DNA of 64,000 bases from Straminergon stramineum (Eukaryota > Streptophyta > Bryopsida > Hypnales > Calliergonaceae). The stretch spans positions 7,693,001 to 7,757,000 of the forward strand of contig OY987272.1 in NCBI GenBank assembly GCA_963920665.1, in the 5' to 3' direction. This document shows, one piece after another, positions 1 through 10,859 of this stretch. The position numbers and the translations under genes were made by a program. Positions within the stretch are counted from its first letter, which is position 1. Every line of letters begins with the position of its first letter. A model generated the notes under the pieces. The model was not told the DNA's origin. It saw only the letters and a program-made list of their open reading frames with translations, and ran no database searches.

Positions 1-16
1 GGGCCTAATTATAATG

Positions 17-64
<48 letters not shown>
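17..64. repeat. (TA)n microsatellite
   Basis: An almost uninterrupted TA dinucleotide run of about 45 bp near the left edge of the window. It is simple sequence, likely length-polymorphic, with no gene content. Confidence 0.95.
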
Positions 65-66
<2 letters not shown>

Positions 67-109
67 CTACGTAGATAATCTAAAATCTACACCTTATCTG
101 AAACCACCA

Positions 110-330
110 TCATCACGCTGTGTACATATGTAGAAGTAATGATTTCAGAACATCTATGAAAAAAATTAGAACCTTCATAACTTTTGCATATAGTATCCAA
201 ATGTAGCTATCTTTAGTGTGTTGGAACTCCAAACCAACAAGAAAATATGAAATTTTGATCAGTTGAATAATAGGGACTATGCTCAGTAGCAAACAATGAA
301 GTTTTGGGAGGTGCCCACATTAAAGTGGTC
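110..330 (+). repeat. Dispersed repeat family D, copy 1
   Basis: This AT-rich stretch upstream of LCMT1 shares an ordered series of words with 6490-6760 and 52385-52650: a 'gtacat' block, 'agaac(a/t)t', 'cttttgcata', 'atccaaatg', a 'tggaactcc'-like block and 'gaaaat..aaattt'. The reverse complement of the same series occurs at 1207-1400 and 50465-50690. No coding capacity or clear terminal repeats are visible. It is probably a degraded non-autonomous element or retroelement fragment. Confidence 0.6.
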
Positions 331-399
331 CCAAATTTTTTCCCCAATATCTTGACAATCCAGATCAAAGCATTCACGGTCATAGGTGCCCTTCACACT

Positions 400-480
400 A
401 GATTCCTCTTCTCTCCCACTTCTTCTTTTTCTTTTCTTTCTTCGTCTTCCTTTTCTTCCTGTTCCCCCTGATCAGCGAAG
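400..480 (+). promoter_or_regulatory. Pyrimidine-rich leader/promoter tract of LCMT1
   Basis: A run dominated by C and T with many TTC/TCT units lies 85-165 bp upstream of the LCMT1 start codon. CT-rich tracts near transcription starts are common in plant core promoters and 5' leaders. No convincing TATA box was assigned, so the exact start of transcription is not claimed. Confidence 0.45.
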
Positions 481-563
481 CTTGATTTCTCTCTCTGCAA
501 TTCTAGACCCAGCTCTGTAAATTCCCAGCCATTGCGATCGCGTCTGTTTTCAGAGCGGGAGTC

Positions 564-3500
564 ATGGAACGCATGGGACCACCGGGCGGCAGCGGCAGCA
601 GCAGCAGCAGGACGGCCGCGGTGCAGGCCACCAACGACGACGCCACGGCCAGCAAATTGTGGGTTTAGGGTTTTTCCTGATTTCTTAATTTCGTGGTGTG
701 ATTCGATTTTGTGTTGAATTCAGACTTACGAGGAAGCTGTCCAGTTTCACAGTCTTTTTGGTTTTCCTTTGGTGAATTTGTATGATTTTGAAGTTTTGTT
801 TCTGGCAATGGTGATTTCATTCAGCAAATTGTGGGTTTAGGGTTTTTCCTGATTTTCCACTTTTCAGGTTTGATTCGGGTTTGCACATTTTAGGGCGTTC
901 AATTGCAATCTGGCCAATTTGAAACTGCACTCTGTTTTCGTTCAGTGCTGCCGTGGGTCTCTTTTATAATTTTTTTTTGTCTTTCAAATTGTGATTACAT
1001 TCTCATGCCAGTATTGTGGGTTCAGGGGTATGCATGATTTTCCCAATTTCGCGTTTTGGTTCTGTTTTGAAATTTTTAGGGCGTTCAATTCAGATCGGCA
1101 AACTGCCTAATTTCCTAAGTGTTTTTGTTTGGTGCTGCTGTGGGTACACTTGTAGAATTCTTTTACTTTCTGACTATGGTAACCACACCTGAATTCGACA
1201 CTTGAAGCTGTGTCTATTATTATAAAAATGGTTAAGTTTTTATATGTTATTGGTAGCCAATCCAAGAGTATTCCAACGCACCAGAGAATGTGTTATTCGG
1301 AGAATATATGCAAAATTTACAAGGGATCGAAGGTTTTGTTGGTGGATGGCCTACAGCTATTGGAACGGGGGTTTACATTTCCAAAATCATTGTGCAAGAT
1401 TTGAAGGTGTCGCAATTAGGGACCTGTCTGAATTAGGTACCTCTGTCATAGAGTGATTACATTCACTCATGGATTGCCCTCCTGATTTCAACAGCTTGTT
1501 TTCTGAAATGGCGTATGCAATTTATTGGTCGGTGCAGGTCTTGTGTGACAAAAGGCTATATCTCTGATGATTTCGTCCATTTATTTGTGAGACGGTCTAT
1601 TAAACGAGCTCCCATTATCAACCGGGGTAGGTATCTTCCTTTGCTACACATACATAATTCTTTCTGCAATGCCTGCAGTGATAATTTAATGGTAATGCTG
1701 TGACAGACCCCAAACCCTAAAACCCTAAACCCTAAATCCTAACTATGTTTCCACTTCTGTTGTCTTCTTTCCAAGTGGAGCATGTCATCAAGAAGCTGAA
1801 ATTGCGATTTAAAGAGCTTGAAAAGAACAAAGCTTTATGTTTAGGAATGAATGGTTCCAATTGTTGAGAGTGTTTGTGATTCTGCTATTTCCGTGAATAG
1901 AATACTGAACTAGCTGTTGTTGTGGACAAGGTTATTACGCTCGATGGGCCACCATGCGCTTGCTATTAATGCAGTTTCTAAAATCCGAGTACTCTCAAAG
2001 GAAGCAGATACTCTCTCTTGGTGCGGGCTTTGATACCACTTTCTTTCAGCTAGTGGTAAGGCCTGTGAATTACTGGGTTTGTTCTCGATGATAAGGTTCC
2101 TTGTGGTATTGGTGTAAGCTTATTCTATGCTTTGTACGGGGAAGAATTTAGGATTTCAATATCTATTTCAATCCCTAATTCAAGCCTTGAGGTTGTGTAT
2201 CAAATTCTTAGAGAGATGAATGAAGTGTCCTTAAGAAAGTGCTTAATTATTGTGCAAAGAGGTGAAAAAGCGTGAATGAATTTGAAGTTGGAAATAAGTG
2301 CTTTCTAATGGTTGTACTTAGCGTGAACCTTCGTAAGATAAGGAAGTTGTCACCTCAGTTATCTGGTTCGCTTAAAATAGTGATAAGAATAGGACCAGTG
2401 GCTTATGAACTGCAATCACCCGATGATTGAAAAATTCAAATGTTGTCATGATTTATCTCACTCAAATGAGTCCCTGGCTCTCTACGGTTGTCATTAGACG
2501 CTCACTCGTCTTAGTCATTGTGCCGTAGTCCCCTCACACTTTCGTCAGGAGCAGTGACGAGCTTTATAATGCATGTTCAGGCAGAAGGACAAGCGCCATA
2601 TAAGTTCGTGGAGGTGGATTTTGGAGAGGTAAATCTCGTCCCATGTGTCAAATACCTATGGCAGTCCTAGTTTTTAATGCTCATACAAATGTTGTGTGAT
2701 TTGAGTCTTAGATCTGCCTGTCTGGGTGATTTTCAGGTGACGAAGAAGAAAACCATGTTGATAGCTTCTAAAGAAGTTTTACTTTCAAAATTGGGTCCCG
2801 AAAAACCAGAGATTGACCCAGGTAAGATAACCACAGCTAAATGCCACACTTTGAGAGCATATTTTCTATTTTTTGAATGGTCAAGTTATTATAAATTATT
2901 ATCTTATTAGTAAATTAAAGAGGGTTCCAATTCACCAAATTTTTGTTTGGACATTATGGGCAAAGGTTATAAGTATTGTGTCTTAATTGGGTGCCTCTGA
3001 GAATTAAGGTATTGTGGACAATTCCTCTATTTTCTTTCTTTGTTCTACTTCCGGACAATTTATGTGTGATTATTCAGATCGAAACATTATATGGATGCAT
3101 AAACTTGCAGCACACCATGTTTACTGGTGCTCTTGCCAATATAATTGTGAGACGGCTTTTGTGAATGCAGAGAAAGGGGAGATCATCAGCGAACATTACA
3201 GTCTCCTACCTTGTGACTTGCGGTCATTGAAGGATTTAGACGATGCTTTCGCTAAAGCTGGGTTGGATGCCAAGTAAGACACTTGCTTGGGTACTTCCTT
3301 GGTTTTGACTGTGTTTCCAGAATTTTCTTGCAATAGCCTATACAAGTTTGTACATCTGTGTCACTCCTTCCTTTTCGTACGAACCCCTACCGAAGTGCCC
3401 AAGCTCAAATAGGAAAACCATTTTGGAAGCTGATATTCGATTACAGTAATTTCCGAAACATATTTCTATTTTTCATCATGTCACCTTGTTTTGGAGTTCC

Positions 3501-6394
3501 CTTAAGGGTTCATTTCAATTTCCACAGATATGGAAGTAGCCATCTTCGGCAATTAGGCACTTAGGGGTTAAGTATTGACTGCATTTTTCTGTTGATTATT
3601 TGTTTTACGATTGTGTTTTGTTAACCTTGTTTGTTCAGGTCATATGTCTATATGTTTGCTGAGTTTTCATTTGGACTTTTTTGATAAAAGCAATAGCATA
3701 TGTGTCAGTCTTCTTTGTCAGATACATGGATAGGATGCACAGGTGCTAATAATTTTCTTGTTGAATAATTATTGAACAGTTGTTTTTTATCATGTGCGGG
3801 TCTGGTGTGTAGGCTTCCGACGTTGATTTTCGCAGAATGTGTGCTCATCTACATCGATCCAGCTGTAAGCCGTCAAGTCGTGAAATGGTCTGCTGATAAG
3901 TTTGAGACGGCATCATTTATTATTTATGAGCAGGTGAGGTCTATTCTTCTGCCCTTCTTTGGGATCGTCGTGGAGCTCTTGCATTGCATCAGAAAGTCTA
4001 TAATGGATCATTATGTTTACCTCCAATTTGATCAAACATTGATCAGTGATATTAAAGGCTTACTCTCTAATTTTGTTTTGCTACCTCATGATTCTATGAT
4101 TTCTTTAGCATCCCTTTTGCAGCAGCGGGTTTTATTCTGGAGGTTCTTTTGCATGGCACGTTGATAAGTGTAGCATGCAAGTTAATGATATGTTCGATAA
4201 ATGAAAGATACAATTCATGTGGCTGAGCAGATTCTTCCAGATGATGCTTTTGGGCAGCAAATGCTGAGGAACCTGGAGGTATCATCATGACCCTTTTCTT
4301 TGTGAACCTCCTTTAGTGGTTCTCTCAAATCATTGGGTACCTGTTCGCGGAAGCTCAAAGTACGCGTTCCATGTTACTTCCATGCATGTGATTGTGAAGA
4401 TTCTGGGTCGTCAGTAGACATCACTGGGGCCTTACTACTGTTGAAAGTCACGTCTTAAGTGGTCAGGCATCTTGTGTGGAAATCATGTCATAATTCAACA
4501 GTCCTTGCAGGGATATTTCATTGTGGATTTTCTTTCTTCTGTAACTTGTCTTTAATCTTTGATTCTACTTTGGTTAGTTCGGTCTCGTTTTCTTCCTTGA
4601 AAATAGTGGACGTAACTATTTCGGAAATGATCACTGTTATGATGACTTTGTACATGTGCAGAGTCGAGGTTGCCCTCTATTAGGACTTCATGATACTCCC
4701 ACACTGGAGTCAAAGGAGAGAAGATTTACTGATCTTGGCTGGCAGGTTGGACTTTTCAAGCTCTTCTTGGATTTTAGAGTTGAAATGTTTGAGGACTCCT
4801 CGCAGCATGCACATTCGATATGAGCGTATTCTGTTGGATAGTGGCTTCAAGGCTTTTACTTTTCATTTCTCGTGTCGAATGCTGCAGAGGGCACTTGCAA
4901 TGGATATGGATGCCATCTATCATCAACAAATCGACCCTGTTGATAGAGGAAGGTAAGATGCCGCCGACGTCGCTAATTCCTGGTTGGTTTAGGGTTTAGA
5001 GTTTTAACCTTCCCATTCCTGGTTTTACAATACCTAACCCCAAACCCTAACCCTAACTACAGGAATGGGTATTAAAACCCTCAAGCCCTGAGTGTCAAGC
5101 TAAAAATAGAAGTCCACTTTGGAAGCTAATTCTTGATTATAGTAACCTTCACAACGTTTCTACCTCAAATATTTAGGGTTCAGTTCCTGCTTTCTAATTG
5201 GTGCATTTTGTTACTTTCCTTGAAGCTTTATCAACGATTTATTTCTATTCAAGATAAGGAATGGCTACTTTTAAGATTATACAACACTTACGGGTTAATG
5301 ACAACGTCTTGAAAGTTACTCCTTTATTCGGCTGAGCATTTCATACTTTAAACAATGACATGGGTGTCTAAAATTGAAATTGAGTTGAAAACTGTACCGC
5401 CTATTACTGTAACGTTTCATATGATGATTCTTGGATTGTGCTGGCAAATGTGCAGGATTGAGCGTCTTGAGATCTTTGATGAATTTGAGGAATGGAACAT
5501 TATGCAGGTGTGTAAAATTAATGCTATATCTTCTGTAATTCTTACTTTAACCTCTGCTATAATATCATTTCTTGGAAGCCTTTGGGACTTTTTAGAACTA
5601 TTTCAGTGAAGGACTGTTTTGGGGGATTAAACATCACCTTAAAGCACTCCGTTCACCGTCCAGAATATGGATCTCGCTTAGGGGTTAAGATTTGTGGAAG
5701 TCAAGAGATATTTGGGAAAAAAACCATGTCAGATTCGCATCTTTATTTTGCACTGTATACCTTACACTAGAATATATAGCGCTAGAATGCTTTGTTTGTG
5801 GTTTAAGGCTTGTATGCATATCTAATGATTTGTGGAATATCTGACAGGCACACTATTGTGTTGCTTATGGAATCAAGGATAGTATTGTGAGAATTTCTCT
5901 ATACCTTCTGCGATTCAATGTGCATGATAGTTCAGAAATCTTGTTTCCTTATCTCCATTGCAATCCGTAAGTATAAGAGGGTATGGACTAGATTATTGGT
6001 GTCCTATTAGTGGGTGTGATTCTAATTTCTCAAAGTTAAACTATATGTAATGTACTATTTTTCCCCTTTTTATTGTAGTGACATTAATTTTGCACTTCTT
6101 CGATAAGGATAAATCAGTGTAGTTGACATGGATGTGATTGTGAACCTTGAGATTTCTCTTTCTGATAGAGTCTGGGCCTGTCAGAAGTAGCTAGGTTATG
6201 TCCTGTAACCCTCCTTGTACTTGGCGAATGAGATAATAAAAATGGTTATGTTTGGTAATGTGGCATGGAAGTATCAAATTAAGCATCTAATTTTTGATTA
6301 TACCATTTCTTCTGTGCAGGGTATTTTTGATAACTTTGGGTTCAATGACAAGAAGGACGCCATAATTGAGAAACCCTATGTACCCATTATGTAA
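564..6394 (+). CDS. LCMT1: Leucine carboxyl methyltransferase 1 (PP2A methyltransferase), 13 exons
   Basis: SAM-dependent enzyme that methylates the C-terminal leucine of the PP2A catalytic subunit and so controls phosphatase holoenzyme assembly; expected in cytosol and nucleus. Exons: 564-658, 1538-1626, 1931-2055, 2581-2628, 2737-2821, 3171-3273, 3813-3933, 4231-4278, 4662-4745, 4888-4952, 5456-5507, 5848-5886, 6320-6394. They total 1029 nt, 342 aa, the usual family length. All junctions are GT..AG and the frame is continuous. Visible family landmarks are DDFVHLFVRR and PIINRG (about 45-62), the SAM-binding LGAGFDTTFF (about 91-100), KFVEVDFGEVTKKK, FAECVLIYI, and the C-terminal ERLEIFDEFEEW. 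The ATG at 564 is chosen because it opens a Ser/Gly-rich N-terminus joined in frame to exon 2. Introns hold MITE and retroelement debris listed separately. Exon calls are confident; UTR ends are unknown. Confidence 0.93.
1207..1400 (-). repeat. Dispersed repeat family D, copy 2 (inverted) in LCMT1 intron 1
   Basis: The order of short words (tattatt, ttggtagcc, ttccaacgcacca, gtgttatt, atatgcaaaa) is the reverse complement of the series at 110-330. The match is diverged, roughly two thirds by eye. Open frames here have no family resemblance and are treated as chance. Confidence 0.5.
2275..2429 (+). mobile_element. Ty3/Gypsy polyprotein relic (integrase C-terminal region) in LCMT1 intron 3
   Basis: One frame reads NEFEVGNKCFLMV, then a short diverged segment, then KIRKLSPQLSGSLKIVIRIG and PVAYEL. 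This is the characteristic 'FEVGDKV.L..SP...KLSPR..GPF.I..R.G.VAY.L' block that follows the integrase core in Gypsy-type retrotransposons. It sits in the same orientation as LCMT1 and ends at TGA. The frame upstream is broken and no LTR, RNase H or reverse transcriptase is visible nearby, so this is a short, old fragment. The ORF is too short and degenerate to be functional. Confidence 0.7.
3372..3571 (+). mobile_element. MITE family C, copy in LCMT1 intron 6
   Basis: Contains the family signature 'gtgcccaagct...ttggaagct.at...gatta.agtaa...' and ends near 'cacttaggggttaa'. Related copies lie at 5090-5310 and 21911-22124 (same strand) and at 10310-10405 and 37135-37232 (opposite strand). Non-coding and about 200 bp, consistent with a miniature inverted-repeat element, though the termini here are degraded. 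Confidence 0.65.
5035..5062 (+). repeat. Telomere-like (CCCTAAA)n motif cluster in LCMT1 intron 10
   Basis: Back-to-back 'ccccaaaccctaaccctaac' units lie inside an intron. Arabidopsis-type telomere units (TTTAGGG) in short clusters also occur near 1710-1742, 13188-13240, 19636-19652, 38530-38582, 42100-42205 and 46950-46985. Confidence 0.8.
5090..5310 (+). mobile_element. MITE family C, copy in LCMT1 intron 10
   Basis: Shares 'agctaaaaatagaagtccac', 'tttggaagctaat', 'gattatagtaac' and a distal '..acttacgggttaa' end with the other family C copies. It is about 220 bp, non-coding, and lies entirely within an intron. Confidence 0.7.
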
Positions 6395-6489
6395 ATTTTG
6401 TAGCTTGATACTGGATTCAAACAAAGAGTGATGTGCTCGGATTTATCGCTTGACTAGGTGATGAATATGATACAATGACTGAAGGTAAG

Positions 6490-6760
6490 GTAGGAACACT
6501 CCAAAGTGCCAGGTGCCTAAGATTGCCCCTTGATCATATGCTCACATTGTGTACATCTCCAAAATCAATGTGTGCCTATTGTTGAAGAAACAATTTTAGA
6601 ACATTTACCAATTTCTTTTTATCCCTTGTAATTATTTTTGTGAAGTATCCAAATGATGCATTTTTTGGTGCATTGAGATCTCTTTTCATTTGCCAACCAG
6701 AAAATATAAAATTTTAACTAGCCTAATAATGGGAAACATGCATAGTAGAAAGAGTGATAG
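6490..6760 (+). repeat. Dispersed repeat family D, copy 3
   Basis: Same orientation and word order as 110-330 ('gtacatctcc', 'agaacattta', 'gtatccaaatg', 'gtgcattgagatct', 'ccagaaaatataaaatttt', 'ataatggg'). It is closest to the copy at 52385-52650. With copy 1 it brackets LCMT1 as a direct repeat. Confidence 0.65.
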
Positions 6761-7734
6761 TTTCAAAAAGTTTCTACCTCAATGGAATTAAATAAAATGA
6801 AATGCAAATTCTTGATGGAAAAAAATACACAGAAAGTGTTCAAGTTGGAATCTTGGAGTTTCTTCTTAATATGTTTTGTTTCAACTCAATGACAAAATAT
6901 CTTTCTATTCTTTGGTCTTTGATCTTTGGTTTTTAGTTTGTATGTTTAGATTGGGATTTTTTTGTCATATAATTGCGTACTTGATTTGATGACTCGCTGA
7001 TTTGATATCACTTCTATATAATGAAGAGCCTATTCAGTGTATAAAGAGAACCATACAAATTATTCTCATTGTAAAATGTATAAGCCATAGTTCTTGATGC
7101 TTTTTATATACTCCAAGTAAATATTTTCAATCCAAATCCTTTGATATTCTTTGTACTAGAAGTAGTGCAACCAAGACAATTAAGTGGCTTATTTCCAAGA
7201 AAGGCAATGAATTTGTTCACCTTAGAATATTTACATCTTAGTCAAGAAAATAGTTGATATACATAATGTTAGGTAGTGGTCATGTTTTACTTACAAAAAG
7301 CATTTCAAAGCACATGGCTAAAGAATTCCTTAAACCCTCATCACCTAAGGCCTGAATATGTTCAAAAACAACAATCCTTTCAAAGTGTTATAGATATAAT
7401 TTTCATTGAGTTATAGAGTTCTCAACCATAAAATCTTGTAGTGCACTTGTTGTAGATGATGTGCGTCAAATTTGTTGCATTTGACCACATAGATTGCAAG
7501 ATTAGAATGTTTTAGTGTTGAAAAAGGATGCTGAAATTTCCCTATTAACACATTTGGAGGCGAAATTCGGTTTCTTAATCTACTCAAATGAAGAAACTTG
7601 AAACTATAAAGTGATTCCAAATCAGCATACAAACACATTCATTTGATTCATTGTGTCTACCAAATGGCTTTGAAATGTCAAAAAATAGCAAGAAAAGTTG
7701 CAAAAAACACATCAAAAACTGAATCTCCTATTAA

Positions 7735-8175
7735 GATGCTTCTTAGTCACTCATAACTTCTTGGATTGATATGAAATTTTATACACACAAACTAGACTAA
7801 TATGTGCAACTTTTCCAAATTTTTTTATTGGAAATGAACATTGTATGAAGAAGAAACAAGTTGTTGAAGTTCATTGTAATCCAAAAATGTTGGGATTTTG
7901 AACTTCGAACTACTCCTAGACATTCAAAACAACTTGAATTGACATGAAAATTCAACCAAAATAACTAGACTTCAAGGGGAACATAATCCAAAAAAATTTA
8001 TTGAAAAAGAACTTTGGATGAAGGAGATACAAGCCCCCAAAATTGCAGCCATCAAATGTAGTTTGGTGAGCTCAAATTGAACTTGTGAACTTCGATTGGC
8101 TTCCAAAAATTTAGTACATCTTGGATTGATCTGAAAATTTTACCACTCTGAATTTTACATGAAGACAGTTTTCGT
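7735..8175. repeat. Diverged tandem repeat, period about 170-190 bp
   Basis: Three successive, diverged units are anchored by '(c)ttg(g/a)attga(t/c)(a/c)tgaaa(a/t)tt' near 7763, 7933 and 8121. Each is followed by 'aactagact', a 'ttattgaaaa(a)' block and 'aagaa..aagttg' or 'gatacaag'. It is non-coding; the alignment is by eye and the third unit is partial. Confidence 0.55.
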
Positions 8176-8668
8176 CCCCTTTGGCAATGAGGGGTTAATT
8201 AAAAAGACATAGATTATTTTGCAATTGTCAAAGGTTGAAAATTGGAAAAATTGAATTGGAACATTGACACCGTGTAGCCAAGGAGTATGTGAGCCAAGTA
8301 TCTATAATGAAGGACATCTACATCCAATGAAAATAATTTTCTTCACTAATTAGTTACTCCATGTTAAAGATTGAAACACCTTTTTGTCATGAATACCAAA
8401 GACACCTACTACCATTACTGCATAATGTTATATAAAATATAAAAGTCGAACACGAATTGATCCCTATGCTGCTCGTAAATGATTTTGACGCTCTCCTAAC
8501 CTGTGAGAGAAATGAAACCATGAAACACCTAAAGGAATGAACTTGGGTCTTCGAAAGAAGCATTTCAAATACATCCGCAAACCTTAGCCCTCCTTTCCTT
8601 GGCCTTTTGATGCTTCATCTTCATTCTTTTCCTAGAGGCCAAATTCCAAGGAGGTAAGGATCAAAAGA

Positions 8669-9050
8669 CATTAGAGAAAGTTTGGACTCTCCGGAGGGCT
8701 TCCAAGGTTTGACAAACCAATTTATTTCTGGAGCCTATTGAAGCTACTTAGGAGAGGAAATTTTTTGACAAAACAAAGATTCACCTTGTATGTTGAGAGT
8801 TCCAAAAGTATATTTCAATTTTCTATTCCACAATTGTCAGAGGGAGGTGCTTCAGTGGTGCTTTCAAATATCAAAACAACACTTGTCACAATCCTGACTA
8901 ATAGTACTTGACAATGAATGCTTTGACATTTGGAAGTGACAAAGTGCAAAAATAGGGGAAAAGTTCCTCAAGCACAATAAATGTAATACAGTTAGGGTCC
9001 CTACTGGCACTTCTTGGTAGCCCTCCGGAGAGTCCAAACTTTCTCTAATG
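8669..9050. repeat. Element bounded by a perfect 32-bp inverted repeat
   Basis: Bases 8669-8700 and 9019-9050 are exact reverse complements over 32 nt, enclosing about 320 bp. The arm core is 'ctctccggagggct'. The interior is AT-rich and non-coding. No flanking target duplication is obvious, so it may be a foldback element or a local inverted duplication. Confidence 0.85.
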
Positions 9051-9170
9051 AGATATTTGCATAGACTAGCTAAACGTAGATACAATGATATTCAGATGTA
9101 TTGTGACCGACCTTTGTTCAGATTCACCAAAATTTAAAGCCCTCTACAAAATGTAGCATAAGAAATTTAC

Positions 9171-10859
9171 CTCATCAGCCTGTAGAGAAGCTAAGACATC
9201 CCGCACTGATGGATCGTTAGGATCTACCCCAGGCAACTGCGATTTAAATCAATTGCACATATGAAACTATATAAGTTCAATCAATCTGATGTAAGTGTGA
9301 CCGTGAAGGCAATAGTACGATAAGAATCAGAAAAGCATAATATACTGACTCCTGACTACAGCTCAAAATCTTAGACCACTGCTAGTCCCTAGTTTTCCCT
9401 TATTAGGGACCCAGCTAGTGAGGTTTCAGTCGAGGCTTTAATTAGAAAGCCACTCCAAGACATAGGGGAGCGACATTCCATCCTCTCTGGGGAGAGATCA
9501 CAAAAGACTCAAGGGAGGAAATTTGTGTGTTATGCATTCACTCATATGCCATTTGGAAAAGCCTGCTGTGGGTTGGTGAAAGAAGGTCCTTACCGACGAG
9601 AGCACAGAAGAAACAAAGCTCTGATCACCTAGAACCTGGTTCACATCAACACTGCCTTGAGCAGCAGATGCTGATGCAGCTGCCTCTTGCATTGACATCT
9701 GCAGAGCTGTATTCCAAAAAAGGATAGAAAAGACAGTAACTTCCAAATTGACACAAGATTCCACCCTCGTAACAACAATCATGAACAGCAGAATACACAC
9801 AAACTATAGGAAGCTATAATATGAAACATCAATGCTATCAGTCTGAGCATCTAACTGGTTTTGATCTGAAGTGCAAGAGTTGCAATTGCTAAAGAAAAAA
9901 TCTCAGAAAATCAGAAGTGGCAGAGTCGAATGGAGGGGAAATCTTGATTTCAATAAACAATCAACGGCTGAAATGCATTATACAATAGCTAACAGATTTC
10001 TTACCATATACAAGATCTTGGTTGTCTCCACCAGATTCTGCCATGGGAATATCAGCAGCAGCAGACCCAGCATTTGCAGCTGCTGCTGCTGCTTCAGTGT
10101 CGACCTCAGTCATGGACATAGCCAAAGCCTGCTCCAAGAGTGGTATCATCATCCTGAAATAGCAAGTGTATACATTAGATCTCGTAGAAGATATCCCCTG
10201 AGCGCGCAAATGCCCAAACGTGACTGCTTACATCTCTACAGGAATTGAAACAAATCATTAAGGAAGCTTCAAAGAATGGAACATAATGAATCTGTAGAAA
10301 GAAGAAATCATGCTCTGCACGATAGAGATATGTTTTGAAAATTATTATAATCAACCATTAGCTTCCAAAGTGGACTTTATACTTTCAGATTCAGGGGTTA
10401 AAGCTATTATACGCACTTTCTGCAAATTATTAGATGGTTGCATGAGCCTTAATTAAAAGGTGGCAAGGTTCCAACCACTTTGGATTCACTATTGAAAATG
10501 GACAGAATAATCTGAACATCGTCAAGATAAAACTGAAACTCACAATCATCATATCACTACTCTTGTCTGTGATCTCGACAGGACCAGCGTCCGACATGGA
10601 AACATCAGCAGCAGCGCCCGAGCTCTCCCCAGCCTTGGCAGTTGAATCCTCAACAGCGGATCGATTCATAGCAGCTTCTTGTCGAGCTCATTCTTCCTCC
10701 ATAGAGACTCGCAGAGAAAGGGCCAGCTCAGGGTCCAGGTTTGGATCCACGCCGAAGTCATATGCACCACCGCCTCCACCACCAACGGCAGCGGCAGCCG
10801 CAGATGCAGCAGCTGCTGCAAACCCGCTTTCTCCTCCGTCGCCAGTGAAGATAGAGGAA
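9171..10859 (-). pseudogene. RPN10: RPN10/PSMD4 (26S proteasome ubiquitin receptor) C-terminal fragment, broken
   Basis: Four exon-like segments on the minus strand encode the ubiquitin-interacting-motif half of Rpn10: 10544-10859 (IFTGDG..., FGVDPNLDPELALSLRVSMEEE, UIM1), 10005-10153 (LEQALAMSMTE, UIM2), 9594-9706 (ALQMSMQEA, then VLGDQSFVSSVLSS, UIM3) and 9171-9236 (LPGVDPNDPSVRDVLASLQA). Introns are retained, so it is not a processed copy. Two features argue that it is dead. The codon after SMEEE is TGA (10688-10690) where the family has Arg, and the N-terminal von Willebrand A domain (about 190 aa) is not encoded anywhere upstream up to the next gene. The junction of the first two segments also does not join cleanly in frame. 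A functional gene is presumed elsewhere; a rescued or alternatively spliced transcript cannot be excluded. Confidence 0.8.
10310..10405 (-). mobile_element. MITE family C fragment in an RPN10-pseudogene intron
   Basis: Contains 'tagcttccaaagtggacttt', the reverse complement of the family C core, and 'ataatcaacca' beside it. It ends near 'caggggttaa'. It is partial and inverted relative to the LCMT1 intron copies. Confidence 0.6.

Larger units (their letters stand above)
6395..9170. other. Gene-poor interval between LCMT1 and the RPN10 pseudogene
   Basis: AT-rich and without any frame I can assign. It contains family D copy 3 (6490-6760), a diverged tandem repeat (7735-8175) and a perfect 32-bp inverted repeat (8669-8700 with 9019-9050). 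A short final exon of the RPN10-like gene could lie near 9100 but was not found. Confidence 0.7.

Noticed and set aside
9871..10248. 125-codon plus-strand frame over the RPN10 pseudogene
   Set aside because: Ser/Cys-rich shadow of the Ala-rich UIM exon on the other strand (GCT/GCA repeats read as AGC/TGC).
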